Both the position numbers and the translations under genes were made by a program. 64,000 bases of DNA from Tropicibacter oceani (GTDB lineage Bacteria; Pseudomonadota; Alphaproteobacteria; Rhodobacterales; Rhodobacteraceae). This document shows, piece after piece, positions 9,546-19,220 of this stretch (positions within the stretch are counted from its first letter, which is position 1; every line of letters starts with the position of its first letter). The notes under the pieces are model-generated. The model saw nothing but the letters and a program-made list of their open reading frames with translations, was not told where the DNA came from and made no database searches. The stretch spans positions 2,294,001-2,358,000 of the forward strand of contig NZ_CP124616.1 of NCBI RefSeq assembly GCF_029958925.1, read 5' to 3'.

Positions 9546-10678
9546 GGCGTCACCGCCTGCACCTGCGCCGATCGTCGCCGGGGGCGATAGGGGCGCGCGG
9601 CGCGCCACAGCAGCGTCAACACGATGCCAAAGCCCACCAGGCTGGGAAGGTAGACCAGCGGCCATAGCGCCGGGTCACCGCGCACCGGATCGGTCACCGC
9701 GCTTTCCACCATCTTGACCAGCACCAGCAGGAAAATGGCGCCGATGATCTGCCGCGTCACGCCAAAGCGCGAATAGCCGCCCACCATCAGCCCGGAAAAG
9801 CCGATCAGCGCCGCGACCACGCACAGGATCGGCCCCTGAAAGCGCAGATGCGCCTCTTCCAGGACTTCGCCAGGCTTGTCATTGGCCTCCAGCGCGACGG
9901 CCTCGGTCTGGGTCAGCAGTTCCAGGGTCGGGATGTATTCGACCTTGCGCCGGCCCCGGCTGGACTGGGCGATCAGCCCGGACACATCATAGGTCAGGTC
10001 GGCAAAGTTGGTGGTCGACAGACGGTTGTTCGCCAGGTCAAGGGTCTGCGCCATGCCCGACAGCATGGCCAGCTTGGGCCCTGCGTCGTCGCGCAGAAGA
10101 TAGGCGGTTTCGGCGGTATAGGTGATCTCGCGGCCGTCCTGGCGGCGATCCGACAACAGCACGTCACGCAGCTCTCCGGTTTCGGTGATGTCGCGAATGT
10201 AAAAGGTCACGCCCTTGGTCGGGTGCAAAAAGGTGCCCTCGCGCAGCAGCCGCGCGCTGAGCGAGCTGGAGATTTCCCGTTCCCGCAGCTTGAGCTGTTC
10301 AAGTGAGGCCGGCACCAGAACGTGGGTCAGCATCGCCATCATCGCGCCGATGATCAGCCCGAACACCAGCACCGGCCGCGCCAGCCGCCAGGGCGAAAAC
10401 CCCACCGATTGCACGACGGTCAATTCGGATTCGCCCGACAGCCGGTTGGTGACATAAACGACCGAGGCAAAGCCCGCCATCGGCAGCACCAGCGCAATCA
10501 CCGACGGCAGCGACAGCGCCGAGAATTCAAGGAAGACACCGGCCGAATGGCCATCCGCAATCAGCCGGTCGAACAGGACAACGGCCCGGTTGACCCAGTA
10601 GACCGAGACAAGCACCAGGGAGAAAAATCCGAACAACACCATCAATTGCGACAGCATGTACCTGTCGAATCTTTGCAC
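9542..10678 (-). CDS. lptF: LPS export ABC transporter permease LptF
   Basis: Partner permease of LptG. It has 378 residues: MQRFDRYMLSQLM, then TM segments (about 10-30, 55-75, 97-117), a periplasmic jellyroll domain, and three TM segments near the C-terminus (about 275-295, 300-320, 330-355), with a basic tail. It is the first gene of the lptF-lptG-lptD-surA-pdxA-ksgA unit. The promoter is expected in the 127-nt gap shared with the divergent pepA; I could not define it. Confidence 0.95.
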   Translation of the reverse strand: MQRFDRYMLSQLMVLFGFFSLVLVSVYWVNRAVVLFDRLIADGHSAGVFLEFSALSLPSVIALVLPMAGFASVVYVTNRLSGESELTVVQSVGFSPWRLARPVLVFGLIIGAMMAMLTHVLVPASLEQLKLREREISSSLSARLLREGTFLHPTKGVTFYIRDITETGELRDVLLSDRRQDGREITYTAETAYLLRDDAGPKLAMLSGMAQTLDLANNRLSTTNFADLTYDVSGLIAQSSRGRRKVEYIPTLELLTQTEAVALEANDKPGEVLEEAHLRFQGPILCVVAALIGFSGLMVGGYSRFGVTRQIIGAIFLLVLVKMVESAVTDPVRGDPALWPLVYLPSLVGFGIVLTLLWRAARPYRPRRRSAQVQAVTP

Positions 10679-10805
10679 TGCGCGCCCCTTGTCACCTGAT
10701 ACCGCTGCCCAAGTCTATCGGATCGGCGCGGGCGGGGAAAGCTGACTCTGGTCTTTGGCGGCGCGCAGGGCTACCTCTGGGCAAAGCACCAACAAGGATA
10801 TGACG

Positions 10806-12272
10806 ATGACCCAACTGCGCGACATCACGTTTGCTGCCACCGACCTCGAGGCGCTGGCCACGGCCGAGGGCCACCTGGCGCTGCTGGTCAATGGTGCGGG
10901 CACCCTGACCCCGGGCGCCCGGCGCCTGAACCGGCTGACCCGCGGCGCCGTGGTGCGCACGCTGGCGTCCGAGCGTTGGAGCAAGCTCAAGGAAGGCGAG
11001 GCGATGACCCTGGCCATGCCCGCGGGCCTGGCGGCCGAGGCGCTGACCGTGGTGCGGCTGGAACGCCGCCCCACGGTGGCCATGGCCCGCAAGGCCGGTG
11101 CGGCGCTGGCGGTGGCGGTGGGCGCAAAACCGCTGACGCTGCTGGTCGAAGGCACTACACGGGCGGCGCAGATCGCCCTGGGGCTGGCGCTGCGCGGCTA
11201 TCGGTTTACCGACCACCTGACCGACAAGGGAGAGGCCCCGGCGCCCGCCCTGGTGATGTGCAAGGACCCCGATCAGGCGCAACAGGCCGCCGTTGCCGCG
11301 CTGGCCGTGGCGCAGGGCGTCGTCTTTACCCGCGACCTTATTTCGGAACCGGCCAACGTGCTGACCACCAGCGAATTCGCCGCCCGGCTTGTGGCACTGC
11401 GCGATCTGGGGGTCGAGGTCGAAGTGCTGGACGAGGACAGGCTTGCCGAACTGGGCATGGGCGCGCTTCTGGCGGTGGGGCAGGGGTCGGACAGCCCGTC
11501 AAAGGTGGTCATCATGCGCTGGAAGGGCGGCGAGGGCGCGCCGCTGGCACTGGTCGGCAAGGGCGTGGTCTTTGACACCGGCGGCATCAGCCTGAAACCG
11601 GCGCAGGGCATGGAAGACATGACCATGGACATGGGCGGTGCGGGCGTGGTCGCGGGCGTCATGAAGACGCTAGCGCTGCGCGGGGCCAAAGCCAACGTGA
11701 CGGGCCTTGTGGGTCTGGTGGAAAACATGCCCTCGGGCAAGGCGACGCGCCCGGGCGACATCGTCACCTCGATGAAGGGCGACACCATCGAAGTCATCAA
11801 CACCGACGCCGAGGGGCGGCTGGTGCTGGCGGACGTGCTGTGGCACGCGCAACAATCCGAACAGCCTGCCGCCATCGTCGATCTGGCCACCCTGACCGGC
11901 GCCTGCATCATCGCGCTTGGCCATGAAAACGCGGCGGTCTTTTCCAACGACGACGATTTTGCCGGCAACTTCCTCAAGGCCGCTGCGGCCGAGGGCGAAG
12001 GCGCCTGGCGCCTGCCGCTGGGACAGGCCTATGACGACCAGATCAAGACCATGAAGGCGGACATGAAGAACACCGGCGGCCGCCCCGCCGGGTCGATCAC
12101 CGCGGCGCAGTTCCTCAAGCGCTTCGTCAAGGACGACATGCCCTGGATCCACCTCGACATCGCCGGGGTGGCGCAGGTCGCCAAGGACACGGATCTGGCC
12201 CCCAAGGGCGCGACCGGCTGGGGCGTCATGGCGCTGGATCGCCTCGTGCGCGACCGCTTCGAGCAGGGCTGA
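10806..12272 (+). CDS. pepA: Leucyl aminopeptidase (M17 family)
   Basis: Cytosolic di-zinc/manganese aminopeptidase that removes N-terminal residues from peptides. It has 488 residues. The catalytic C-terminal domain carries GKGVVFDTGG at 251-260 (metal ligands Lys252 and Asp257) and the family signature NTDAEGRL at 332-339. ATG 10806 has AAGGAT 6-10 nt upstream; the in-frame ATG at 10800 is too close to that site. It is followed four bases later by holC, a common alphaproteobacterial pairing. Confidence 0.95.
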   Translation: MTQLRDITFAATDLEALATAEGHLALLVNGAGTLTPGARRLNRLTRGAVVRTLASERWSKLKEGEAMTLAMPAGLAAEALTVVRLERRPTVAMARKAGAALAVAVGAKPLTLLVEGTTRAAQIALGLALRGYRFTDHLTDKGEAPAPALVMCKDPDQAQQAAVAALAVAQGVVFTRDLISEPANVLTTSEFAARLVALRDLGVEVEVLDEDRLAELGMGALLAVGQGSDSPSKVVIMRWKGGEGAPLALVGKGVVFDTGGISLKPAQGMEDMTMDMGGAGVVAGVMKTLALRGAKANVTGLVGLVENMPSGKATRPGDIVTSMKGDTIEVINTDAEGRLVLADVLWHAQQSEQPAAIVDLATLTGACIIALGHENAAVFSNDDDFAGNFLKAAAAEGEGAWRLPLGQAYDDQIKTMKADMKNTGGRPAGSITAAQFLKRFVKDDMPWIHLDIAGVAQVAKDTDLAPKGATGWGVMALDRLVRDRFEQG

Positions 12273-12276
12273 TCCG

Positions 12277-12735
12277 ATGGGCGCGGTCCTGTTCTATCAC
12301 CTCACCCGCAGGCCGCTCGAGGCGACCTTGCCGCTGCTGCTCGAGAAATCGCTTGGCGCCGGCTGGCGGGTCGAGGTGCGCGGCAGGGCGCGCGACAGGA
12401 TGGACTGGCTGGACCAGAAGCTCTGGCAGGGCGCCGACGACGGGTTCCTGCCGCACGGCCTGGCGGGTGGGCCGCACGACGCCCGCCAGCCGATCCTGCT
12501 GACCTGGCAGATGCCCGCCCTGAACGATCCGCAATGCCTGATGGCCATCGACGGCGCCGAAATCAGCGCCGACGAGGTGCAGGCGATGGAACGCGCCTGC
12601 GTCCTGTTCGAAGGCCACGACCCGCAGGCGGTGCAGATCGCCCGCGGGCAATGGAAAACCCTCACCGCCGCCGGCTGCAAGGCGCAATACTGGTCCGAGG
12701 ATTCGGGCCGTTGGGAAAAACAGGCCGAGGCTTGA
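12277..12735 (+). CDS. holC: DNA polymerase III chi subunit
   Basis: Chi is a clamp-loader accessory that binds single-stranded DNA-binding protein. The 152-residue protein has the family N-terminus (VLFYHLTRRPLEATLPLLLEKSL), the central LDQKLWQGADDGFLPHG block and the QPILLTW strand. The start lies 4 nt after the pepA stop. Co-transcription with pepA is likely. Confidence 0.93.
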   Translation: MGAVLFYHLTRRPLEATLPLLLEKSLGAGWRVEVRGRARDRMDWLDQKLWQGADDGFLPHGLAGGPHDARQPILLTWQMPALNDPQCLMAIDGAEISADEVQAMERACVLFEGHDPQAVQIARGQWKTLTAAGCKAQYWSEDSGRWEKQAEA

Positions 12736-12751
12736 GCGCCCCCTTTTCGGG

Positions 12752-12812
12752 TTTCTTTGTGCGAAAAATATCCCGGGGGGGCGCAGCCCTGCTGCGCGGG
12801 GGCAGAGCCCCC
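12752..12812 (-). repeat. Dispersed hairpin/ATATTT element, copy 2
   Basis: On the - strand: GGGGGCTCTGCCCCC, then GCGCAGCAGGGCTGCGC (a palindrome), CCCCCCGGGATATTTTT and a tail ending CACAAAGAAA. It lies 50 nt 3' of the aspartic protease gene, in the same orientation, between convergent genes. Confidence 0.75.
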
Positions 12813-12861
12813 AACCCCGGCGGCGCGCAACGCGCGGCGCAACCCGCCGATCAGCGGGACC

Positions 12862-13443
12862 CTAGCGTTCCAGCACCAGCTGTCCGCCAGAAATCTCGAT
12901 CCGGTCAAACCGTTGCAGGTAGGTCATCCCAAGCAACGATGTGTCCATCTCTCCGGCGTTGACAAAGGCGGGCATCTTGCGGTCCTCGAAGGGACCCAGC
13001 GCCACCATGTCCAGCGTCACGGGCGCCGTCTTGACCGCGCCATTGGCCGTCATCGCCTCGGAAAAGAACGCCAGTTTTTCCGCGTCGATCCCGGCACGCG
13101 CAGCGTCTTGCCGCGTCAGGACCACCGCCGAGGCGCCGGTATCCACGACAAAGCGGATCGGCTCTCCGTTCAGCTGCAGCGTGACGTAATAATGACCATC
13201 GGGCGCCATGGGCAGTTCGATCCGGCCCTGGTCGGCAAAGACTGCCTGGCGCGGTTGCACCGTCTGGCGGATGTCACCCCACAGCCCGATCACCGCGATG
13301 GTGCCCAGAAAGATCAGCCCCCATGCCGACAACTGCTTGAGCTTGGTGCCGATGCTGTCGCGGTTTTCGATGAACAGCCACAGCGCCAGGGCGCCGCCCA
13401 AGACAAGAAGATAGATGAACTGTCCGGTTTCCCACGATGACAT
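12862..13443 (-). CDS. Retropepsin-like (clan AA) aspartic protease, TIGR02281 type
   Basis: A 193-residue membrane-anchored protein. It has two hydrophobic segments (about 8-25 and 39-56), then a retropepsin fold with the active-site motif VDTGAS (Asp101) and a C-terminal LLGMTYLQRF segment typical of single-domain bacterial aspartic proteases, which act as dimers. The soluble domain is predicted periplasmic. Substrate is unknown. It is convergent with holC and separated from it by a repeat element. Confidence 0.85.
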   Translation of the reverse strand: MSSWETGQFIYLLVLGGALALWLFIENRDSIGTKLKQLSAWGLIFLGTIAVIGLWGDIRQTVQPRQAVFADQGRIELPMAPDGHYYVTLQLNGEPIRFVVDTGASAVVLTRQDAARAGIDAEKLAFFSEAMTANGAVKTAPVTLDMVALGPFEDRKMPAFVNAGEMDTSLLGMTYLQRFDRIEISGGQLVLER

Positions 13444-13500
13444 GTCTGATCCTCTTCTCGCCAGTCCTGTGGATCAATGTAAGAGGTCAGGCCGCCGATT

Positions 13501-14127
13501 TCACCCCATGCCCGAGGCAAAGCCGAAATCGCGCAGCCCGTCGAGCACGAATTGCACGGACAGGGCCGCCAGCAGCATGCCCAGCAGGCGCGTCACGACG
13601 ATGATGCCGGTTTTGCCCAGGGCCCGTTCGATCAGTCCGGCGGACAGGAAGAACGCCAGGACGATCACCAGAACGCCTGCCATCACCGCAAGAACCGAGG
13701 CCATTCCGACGGCGCCTTCGGCCTGTCCTGCAAGCAAGATGATCGAGGCAATGGCGCCGGGGCCGGCGATCAAGGGGATGGCGATGGGAAAGACCGACGG
13801 ATCGGGGAAATCCTCGGTTTCGGTCTGGTCCTCGCGGCGTTTGCTGCGCCGTTCGAACAGCATGTCGAGGGCCGTCAGGAACAGCAAAATCCCGCCCGCG
13901 ATGCGGAAGGCGGGCATCGAGATGCCGATAAAGCCAAGCACGGATTCGCCAAGAAAGGCAAACAAAACCAAAAGGATAAAGGCTACCGTGCAGGACCGCA
14001 GCGCCACCGACCGGCGGTGCGCCGTATCGGTTCCGGCGGTCAGAGCGATGAACAGCGGGGTCAGCCCCACGGGGTCAATCACGACGAAAAGCGTGACAAA
14101 GGCGGTGATGAGAAAGGCACTGTCCAT
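13501..14127 (-). CDS. MarC/UPF0056 family integral membrane protein
   Basis: A 208-residue polytopic protein with six likely transmembrane helices. It has the family motifs VVIDPVGLTPLFIALT near the N-terminus and IPLIAGPGAIASIILL near 114-130, the two halves of an internal repeat. The family was once linked to multiple antibiotic resistance, but that role was withdrawn; some relatives are proposed amino-acid channels. No function is assigned here. A charged loop (RRSKRREDQTETED) separates the two halves. Confidence 0.9.
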   Translation of the reverse strand: MDSAFLITAFVTLFVVIDPVGLTPLFIALTAGTDTAHRRSVALRSCTVAFILLVLFAFLGESVLGFIGISMPAFRIAGGILLFLTALDMLFERRSKRREDQTETEDFPDPSVFPIAIPLIAGPGAIASIILLAGQAEGAVGMASVLAVMAGVLVIVLAFFLSAGLIERALGKTGIIVVTRLLGMLLAALSVQFVLDGLRDFGFASGMG

Positions 14128-14320
14128 GCCCGGTGCCTAGCCGTTAACCCGGCGCCTGTCCAGCTTCGGTTAAACCGGCGCGCCCAGGGGGTAACAGGCC
14201 GCACGCCGAGCTTGCAGCAAAGGCGTTTGACGCGCCTGTCAGGCGAGCTTGACCGGGATTAATGCCCCCGGCGGGTGCTGGCCCTAGGCTGATCCCCGGA
14301 CAGACCGGGGAGGCAGGGCC

Positions 14321-15886
14321 ATGACGCAAGAGACACATCACATCGTTGGCGGCGGCATCGCCGCGTTGGCGGCGGCGGTCTTTTTGGTGCGCGATGCGGG
14401 CGTGCAGGGACCGAACATCCATATCTACGAACAGCTGGGCGTCGCAGGCGGATCGCTGGACGGGGCGGGCGAGGCCGGGGCAGGATACCTGACCCGCGGC
14501 GGGCGCATGTTCGAAGAGCATTTCCAGTGCACCTTTGATCTGCTGGACACGATCCCCCTTGCGGATGATCCGGGCCGGTCGGTGTCCGAGGATATCCGCG
14601 CCTTCAACCGGATGGTGCCGGGATCGTCGAATTGCCGCCTGGTGCGCGATGGCCGCCCGGCAGAAAACCGGTTTGACCTGACGCTGGGCGCGCAGGACAT
14701 CGTGGATATCAACCGGCTGAGCCTGCATTCCGAAAGGGGGCTGGACACGCGCCGGATCGACGACTGGTTCCGGCCCGAGTTCTTTGACAGCAACTTCTGG
14801 CTGATGTGGTCGACGATGTTTTCCTTTCAACCCTGGCACTCGGTTGTGGAAATGCGGCGGTATCTGCGGCGGTTCATCCACCTGTTCCCGGGCTTTACCC
14901 GGATCGAAGGCATCCTGCGCACGCGCTACAACCAGTATGACTCTCTGATTGCGCCCATCGTGCAATGGCTGAGGGACCGGGGCGTGCAGGCGCATCTGGA
15001 CAGGCGAGTGACCGACGTGGAAATTGTCGGCGACAGGCAGGACCGGCAGGTGACGGCGCTGGTTCTGGGCGATGGCGCCAGGGTCGAAGTCATGCCCGAG
15101 GACCGGGTCTATCTGACTCTGGGGTCGATGACCGATGGTTCGGTTCTGGGGGACAATGACAATGCGCCGGCGCTGGCCGATGCCGAAGGCGGCGCTTGGG
15201 CGCTGTGGCGAAAGCTGGCCGCACGGCACGAGGGGCTGGGCCGCCCCGAGGCCTTTTGCACCGATACCGGCAAGACCGCGTGGCACAGTTTCACGGTCAC
15301 CCTGGACGGCCCTGATTTCTTTGAATTCATGGAGGATTTCACCGGCAACCGGACCGGGACCGGGGGGCTTGTCACCTTTGCGGGATCGGGCTGGACCTTG
15401 TCCATCGTGCTGTTTCACCAACCGCATTTTCGCGGTCAAAAGCACGGCACCTATACGCTGTGGGGCTATGGGCTGCGCGGCGACCGCGACGGTGATTTCG
15501 TGAAAAAGCCGATGTGGCAGGCGACGGGCAACGAGATATTGCACGAATTGTTTGGCCAGATGCGCATGACTCCGGAGCAGCGGGCCTGGTTCGACGGCGC
15601 GCGGGTCCAGGTCTGCCGGATGCCGTTCATCACCAGCCAGTTCATGCCGCGCCGGTCCGGCGATCGGCCCGATGTGCGCCCTGTGGGGGCACGGAACTTT
15701 GCGGTGATCGGCCAGTTCTGCGAACAACCTCGCGATTGCGTTTTCACGGTGGAATATTCCGTGCGATCGGCCCGCGCGGCTGTCGCCAGCCTGACAGGGC
15801 GCGTGACGCCGCCACCAGCAGTGGCGCGCACGGATCTTGACCCGATGGTTCTGATCCGCGCGGCGCGGGTGCTGATGGGCCTTTAG
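14321..15886 (+). CDS. ohyA: Oleate hydratase (MCRA family)
   Basis: FAD-dependent enzyme that adds water across the cis-9 double bond of oleate to give 10-hydroxystearate. It has 521 residues, near the short end for the family. The dinucleotide-binding IVGGGIAALAAAVFL is at 8-22, followed by RGGRMFEEHFQCTFDLL (about 78-95) and RTRYNQYDSLIAPIVQWL (about 202-219), the recognisable MCRA blocks. In Gram-negative bacteria it is thought to detoxify unsaturated fatty acids. The 193-nt upstream gap, shared with the divergent MarC gene, holds two near-identical GTTAAxCCGGCGC stretches (14144 and 14169), but no clear promoter. Confidence 0.9.
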   Translation: MTQETHHIVGGGIAALAAAVFLVRDAGVQGPNIHIYEQLGVAGGSLDGAGEAGAGYLTRGGRMFEEHFQCTFDLLDTIPLADDPGRSVSEDIRAFNRMVPGSSNCRLVRDGRPAENRFDLTLGAQDIVDINRLSLHSERGLDTRRIDDWFRPEFFDSNFWLMWSTMFSFQPWHSVVEMRRYLRRFIHLFPGFTRIEGILRTRYNQYDSLIAPIVQWLRDRGVQAHLDRRVTDVEIVGDRQDRQVTALVLGDGARVEVMPEDRVYLTLGSMTDGSVLGDNDNAPALADAEGGAWALWRKLAARHEGLGRPEAFCTDTGKTAWHSFTVTLDGPDFFEFMEDFTGNRTGTGGLVTFAGSGWTLSIVLFHQPHFRGQKHGTYTLWGYGLRGDRDGDFVKKPMWQATGNEILHELFGQMRMTPEQRAWFDGARVQVCRMPFITSQFMPRRSGDRPDVRPVGARNFAVIGQFCEQPRDCVFTVEYSVRSARAAVASLTGRVTPPPAVARTDLDPMVLIRAARVLMGL

Positions 15887-17736
15887 GCGGTTTCGGCCTG
15901 TTCCAGCTTTTCCAGCGCCGCTTCCCACATGGCTTCGGCGCGGCGCAGGCCATCCATGACCTCGCCGTATTTCTTGTTCCAGACTTCCAACTCGCCGACC
16001 TTGTCGGTTTCATAAAGCGCCGGATCGGCCAGTTTCTTGGCCAGCTTTTCGCGCATCTGTTCGATCTTGGTCACGCGGTCCTCGCATTTGCGGACCTCGG
16101 CGCGCAGGTCAAGGATCTGATCACGCGAAGGGCGCTTTGGCTTGGGCTTTTCGGGTCTGTCCGGGCGCGGCGGGGCATCGCGGGTCAGCAGCATGGTGCG
16201 ATAGGCGTCGAGATCGTCCTCGTAGGGTTTGACGGTGCCATCCTTGACCAGCCAAAGTCGGTCGGCCACCATCGACAGCAGGTGCATGTCGTGGCTGACA
16301 AGGATCACCGCGCCGGAATAGGCGGTCAGCGCCTCGACCAGCGCTTCGCGCGATTCGATGTCCAGGTGGTTGGTCGGCTCGTCGAGGATCAGCATGTGCG
16401 GCGCGTCCAGCGTGGCCAGCAGCAGTGACAGGCGCGCCTTTTGGCCGCCCGACAGACGCCCGACCTCGGTGTCGGCCTGCGCGGCCATCAGGCCAAAGCC
16501 CGCCAGCAGGGCGCGCAGTTTCGCGGGCGGGCTGTCGGGACGTTCGCGTTGCACATGCTGGATCGGGGTTTCGTCCAGGTGCAATTCGTCGACCTGGTGC
16601 TGGGCGAAATAGCCGATGCGCAGTTTGCTGGAGCGGCTCATGCGGCCATCCATCAGCGGCAGCCGGTCGGACAGCAGCTTCGACAGGGTCGATTTGCCCT
16701 GACCGTTTTTGCCCAAAAGCGCAATGCGGTCGTCCTGATCGATCCGCAGGTTCAGCCGCGACAGAACGACAGTGTCGCCGTAACCCGTTGATCCGTTTTC
16801 GATATTGATGATCGGGGGCGACAGCTCGTCCGGCTGGGGAAAGTTGAAGACGCGCTTGGCGGCGTCCTCGGGGGCGCTGATCATGTCCATCCGCTCGATC
16901 ATCTTCAGGCGGGACTGGGCCTGCTTGGCCTTGGACGCCTTGGCGCGGAAACGGTCGACAAAGCTTTGCAGGTGCTGGCGGCGGGCGTCCTGCTTTTTCG
17001 CCATGGCGCTGGCCTGGGCGCGGCGTTCGGCGCGCTGCTTGGCAAAGCCGTCGTAGGGCACGCCGTAATAAGTCAGCTGCTTGTCTTCGAGATGCAGGAT
17101 CGAATTCACGGCGCGGTTCAGAAGGCCGCGGTCGTGGCTGATGACGATGACGGTGTGGGGGTATTTCTGCAGGTAGGATTCAAGCCAGAGCGCGCCTTCG
17201 AGATCGAGGTAGTTGGTCGGCTCGTCCAGCAACAAAAGGTCAGGCTGGGCAAACAGCACACCGGCCAGGGCCACGCGCATCCGCCAGCCGCCCGAGAAAT
17301 CCGAACAGGGGCGTTTCTGATCGACATCGTCAAAGCCAAGCCCCTTGAGGATCGAGGCGGCGCGTGCTTCGGCGCTCCAGGCGTCGATATCGGCAAGCCG
17401 GGTCTGGATCTCGGCGATGCGGTTGCTGTCCTGGGCTGTCTCGGCCTCGGCCATCAGGGCATGGCGCTCGGTATCGGCCTCAAGGACGGTGTCGATCAAC
17501 GAGGTGTCCGAGGCCGGCACCTCCTGCGACACGCCGCCGATCTTGGCGCGACTGGGCAGGCTGATGTCGCCGCCGTCCAGCGTCAGCTCGCCCTTGATCA
17601 GGCGGAACAGGGTGGTCTTGCCCGCGCCATTGGGCCCGACAAGGCCAACCTTGTGACCATCGGGAATGGTGGCAGTGGCGCCCTCGAACAGGGGGCGGCC
17701 ATCGACGGAGTACGAGATATCTTGGATGCGCAACAT
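15883..17736 (-). CDS. ABC-F family ATP-binding protein (Uup/YheS-like)
   Basis: Soluble tandem ABC ATPase without membrane domains; ABC-F proteins act on the ribosome. It has 617 residues. First Walker [10 protein letters not shown] at 34-42, a DFSGGW signature, an arm/linker rich in Lys, Arg and Gln (about 240-300), second Walker [10 protein letters not shown], then [11 protein letters not shown] and [10 protein letters not shown]-terminal coiled-coil extension (about 535-617, [21 protein letters not shown]) resembles the DNA- or ribosome-contacting tail of Uup/YheS. ATG 17736 (MLRIQDI) is preferred over 17772. Its stop overlaps the convergent ohyA stop. Confidence 0.92.
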   Translation of the reverse strand: MLRIQDISYSVDGRPLFEGATATIPDGHKVGLVGPNGAGKTTLFRLIKGELTLDGGDISLPSRAKIGGVSQEVPASDTSLIDTVLEADTERHALMAEAETAQDSNRIAEIQTRLADIDAWSAEARAASILKGLGFDDVDQKRPCSDFSGGWRMRVALAGVLFAQPDLLLLDEPTNYLDLEGALWLESYLQKYPHTVIVISHDRGLLNRAVNSILHLEDKQLTYYGVPYDGFAKQRAERRAQASAMAKKQDARRQHLQSFVDRFRAKASKAKQAQSRLKMIERMDMISAPEDAAKRVFNFPQPDELSPPIINIENGSTGYGDTVVLSRLNLRIDQDDRIALLGKNGQGKSTLSKLLSDRLPLMDGRMSRSSKLRIGYFAQHQVDELHLDETPIQHVQRERPDSPPAKLRALLAGFGLMAAQADTEVGRLSGGQKARLSLLLATLDAPHMLILDEPTNHLDIESREALVEALTAYSGAVILVSHDMHLLSMVADRLWLVKDGTVKPYEDDLDAYRTMLLTRDAPPRPDRPEKPKPKRPSRDQILDLRAEVRKCEDRVTKIEQMREKLAKKLADPALYETDKVGELEVWNKKYGEVMDGLRRAEAMWEAALEKLEQAETA

Positions 17737-17803
17737 GCGCTGGCCAATGTCAGAGGGCGCGGGGGCTGTCAATGTGCCTGCGTGGCCAAGTCCGCCCTGC
17801 TGC

Positions 17804-17850
17804 TTCTTCTTGGCACAAATACTCCGGGGGTGTGGGGGCTGGCCCCCACG
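17804..17850 (-). repeat. Dispersed hairpin/ATATTT element, copy 3
   Basis: On the - strand: GGGGGCCAGCCCCC, then CACACCCCCGGAGTATTTGTGCC and AAGAAG. This is the only copy not lying 3' of a gene: it sits between the divergent ABC-F and ndk genes, about 68 nt upstream of the ABC-F start. Confidence 0.7.
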
Positions 17851-17965
17851 GCGCGGCGCGGGCGGGGCGCGCAGGGGCTTTTCAAATCGCCCGCTGCATG
17901 GTACCGCCCCGCGCGATAGACATGCTCGGACGTGGTGTCCGGGCCCTCACCGATGGAGCAGACCC

Positions 17966-18388
17966 ATGGCCCTTGAGCGCACCTTTTCGATCATCAAGCC
18001 CGATGCAACCCGCCGCAACCTGACCGGCAAGATCAATGCCAAGTTCGAAGAAGCGGGCCTGCGCATCGTCGCGCAGAAGCGCATCCACATGACCAAGGCA
18101 CAGGCCGGCAAGTTCTACGAAGTGCACGCCGCGCGTCCGTTCTATGACGAGCTGTGCGAATTCATGGCCTCGGCACCGGTCGTGGTGCAGGTTCTGGAAG
18201 GCGAAGGCGCCATTGCCAAGAACCGTGAAGTCATGGGCGCAACCAACCCCGCCGACGCGGCCCCCGGCACCATCCGCGCCGAATTCGCGGAATCGGTTGG
18301 CGAAAACTCGGTCCACGGCTCGGACGCACCGGAAACCGCCGCTGTCGAAATCGCCTACTTCTTTTCGGGTCTTGAACTGGTCGGCTAA
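17966..18388 (+). CDS. ndk: Nucleoside diphosphate kinase
   Basis: Equilibrates nucleoside di- and triphosphates through a phospho-histidine. The length of exactly 140 residues is canonical. The N-terminal strand TFSIIKPDA, the nucleotide-binding [17 protein letters not shown] block and catalytic His117 (ENSVHGSD) are present. The frame continues upstream, but ATG 17966 with GGAG in front matches the family. Confidence 0.97.
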   Translation: MALERTFSIIKPDATRRNLTGKINAKFEEAGLRIVAQKRIHMTKAQAGKFYEVHAARPFYDELCEFMASAPVVVQVLEGEGAIAKNREVMGATNPADAAPGTIRAEFAESVGENSVHGSDAPETAAVEIAYFFSGLELVG

Positions 18389-18420
18389 GCCGATCCGGAT
18401 TTCAGGATACCAGAAACAGC

Positions 18421-18450
18421 AATGGGCAGCCCGTTGGGGTTGCCCATTTC
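18421..18450 (+). terminator. Terminator hairpin after ndk
   Basis: AATGGGCA (18421-18428) pairs perfectly with TGCCCATT (18441-18448), and an inner CCC/GGG pairing extends it. The T-run is short (TTTCC), so efficiency is uncertain. It marks the boundary of an AT-richer segment. Confidence 0.5.
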
Positions 18451-18540
18451 CGCAAAAGGCGCAGCCCGGGGCGCATGGCCTTGTCGGCACAATCCCATAT
18501 TGAACGACCGCTCCCGAAAAATCCTCGGGAGCTGTCCGCG

Positions 18541-18771
18541 ATGCACGTCGCCTATGCGGACGAAACGTCATTTCGCTGCGGTTGCGCCAAGGTCTACTCG
18601 CTCAAGGAAATGACCGGAACCCAAAATATTGACGGTCAACCAATCGCCGATATGACGCCTAAAGCATCAATGTACTTGGTTTGCCGGGATATGCGCCTTT
18701 ATTATTGGTTCTCGAAGTGGCGAAGCATGTCGGAAACAGCGTCAAAATCACTGCCTTTCAAAAAGGTCTGA
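18541..18771 (+). CDS. Hypothetical small protein (doubtful)
   Basis: A 76-residue frame starting at ATG 18541, with GGGAG ten bases upstream inside the right arm of a 7-bp hairpin (18511-18531). The first part (FRCGCAKVYSLKEM...GQPIADMTPKASMYLVC) looks protein-like, with three cysteines, but no family is recognised. The 3' 70 nt overlap the antisense gene at 18702-19220. It could be a fortuitous frame in an AT-richer islet. Confidence 0.3.
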   Translation: MHVAYADETSFRCGCAKVYSLKEMTGTQNIDGQPIADMTPKASMYLVCRDMRLYYWFSKWRSMSETASKSLPFKKV

Positions 18772-19220
18772 CCTAAGTCAACTTCAAGTTCCTTGAGAAG
18801 GAAATAATCGTTTTCTGTTGTGATCTTACCTCTCTTGATAGCCTTTCTTATAGTCTTGGCGACCAGCCCTGCTTCAGACTGGAAATCAAAACCTACTTCA
18901 CTTCGAAAGCTCCTTAAAAACTGACGGTTCTCGGACGAAACCGTCTCGCTGCCAGTGTTGGTCAGATAGCAAAGATCGGAGTATGTGTGTGAGTACCACT
19001 CACGCACGAATTGAAGGATTTGGCTGTATTGGCCACCTGCACTATCAAAATATTCAAGGAAGGCTTTGCTGGGTTCAACAATCTCATTGAGGTCTTCTTG
19101 TCGGACTTCTCCCTTGACCAATTTGATGCCTGAAATTCTCCAAGCGCGATAGAATTCCAATCCTTTCAGCAGTCGAAGCAATTCAATTCTGGCCGCATCT
19201 CGCTTTGCATTCTGGGTCAT
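18702..19220 (-). CDS. Hypothetical protein in AT-rich islet
   Basis: A 172-residue soluble protein, predicted largely alpha-helical and charged. Visible segments include ARIELLRLLKGLEFYRAWRI at the N-terminus, FVREWYSHTYSDLCYLT in the middle and NDYFLLKELEVDLGQTFLKG near the end. No family is recognised. Base composition is clearly lower in GC than the flanking genes, with many AAA, TTT and ATT codons, so recent acquisition is likely. The start MTQNAKRDAARIE at 19220 is the first ATG of the frame. Confidence 0.6.
   Translation of the reverse strand: MTQNAKRDAARIELLRLLKGLEFYRAWRISGIKLVKGEVRQEDLNEIVEPSKAFLEYFDSAGGQYSQILQFVREWYSHTYSDLCYLTNTGSETVSSENRQFLRSFRSEVGFDFQSEAGLVAKTIRKAIKRGKITTENDYFLLKELEVDLGQTFLKGSDFDAVSDMLRHFENQ

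Noticed and set aside
14128-14320. Regulatory sites between MarC and ohyA
   Set aside because: Only two short similar GTTAAxCCGGCGC stretches were seen; no convincing promoter or operator pattern.
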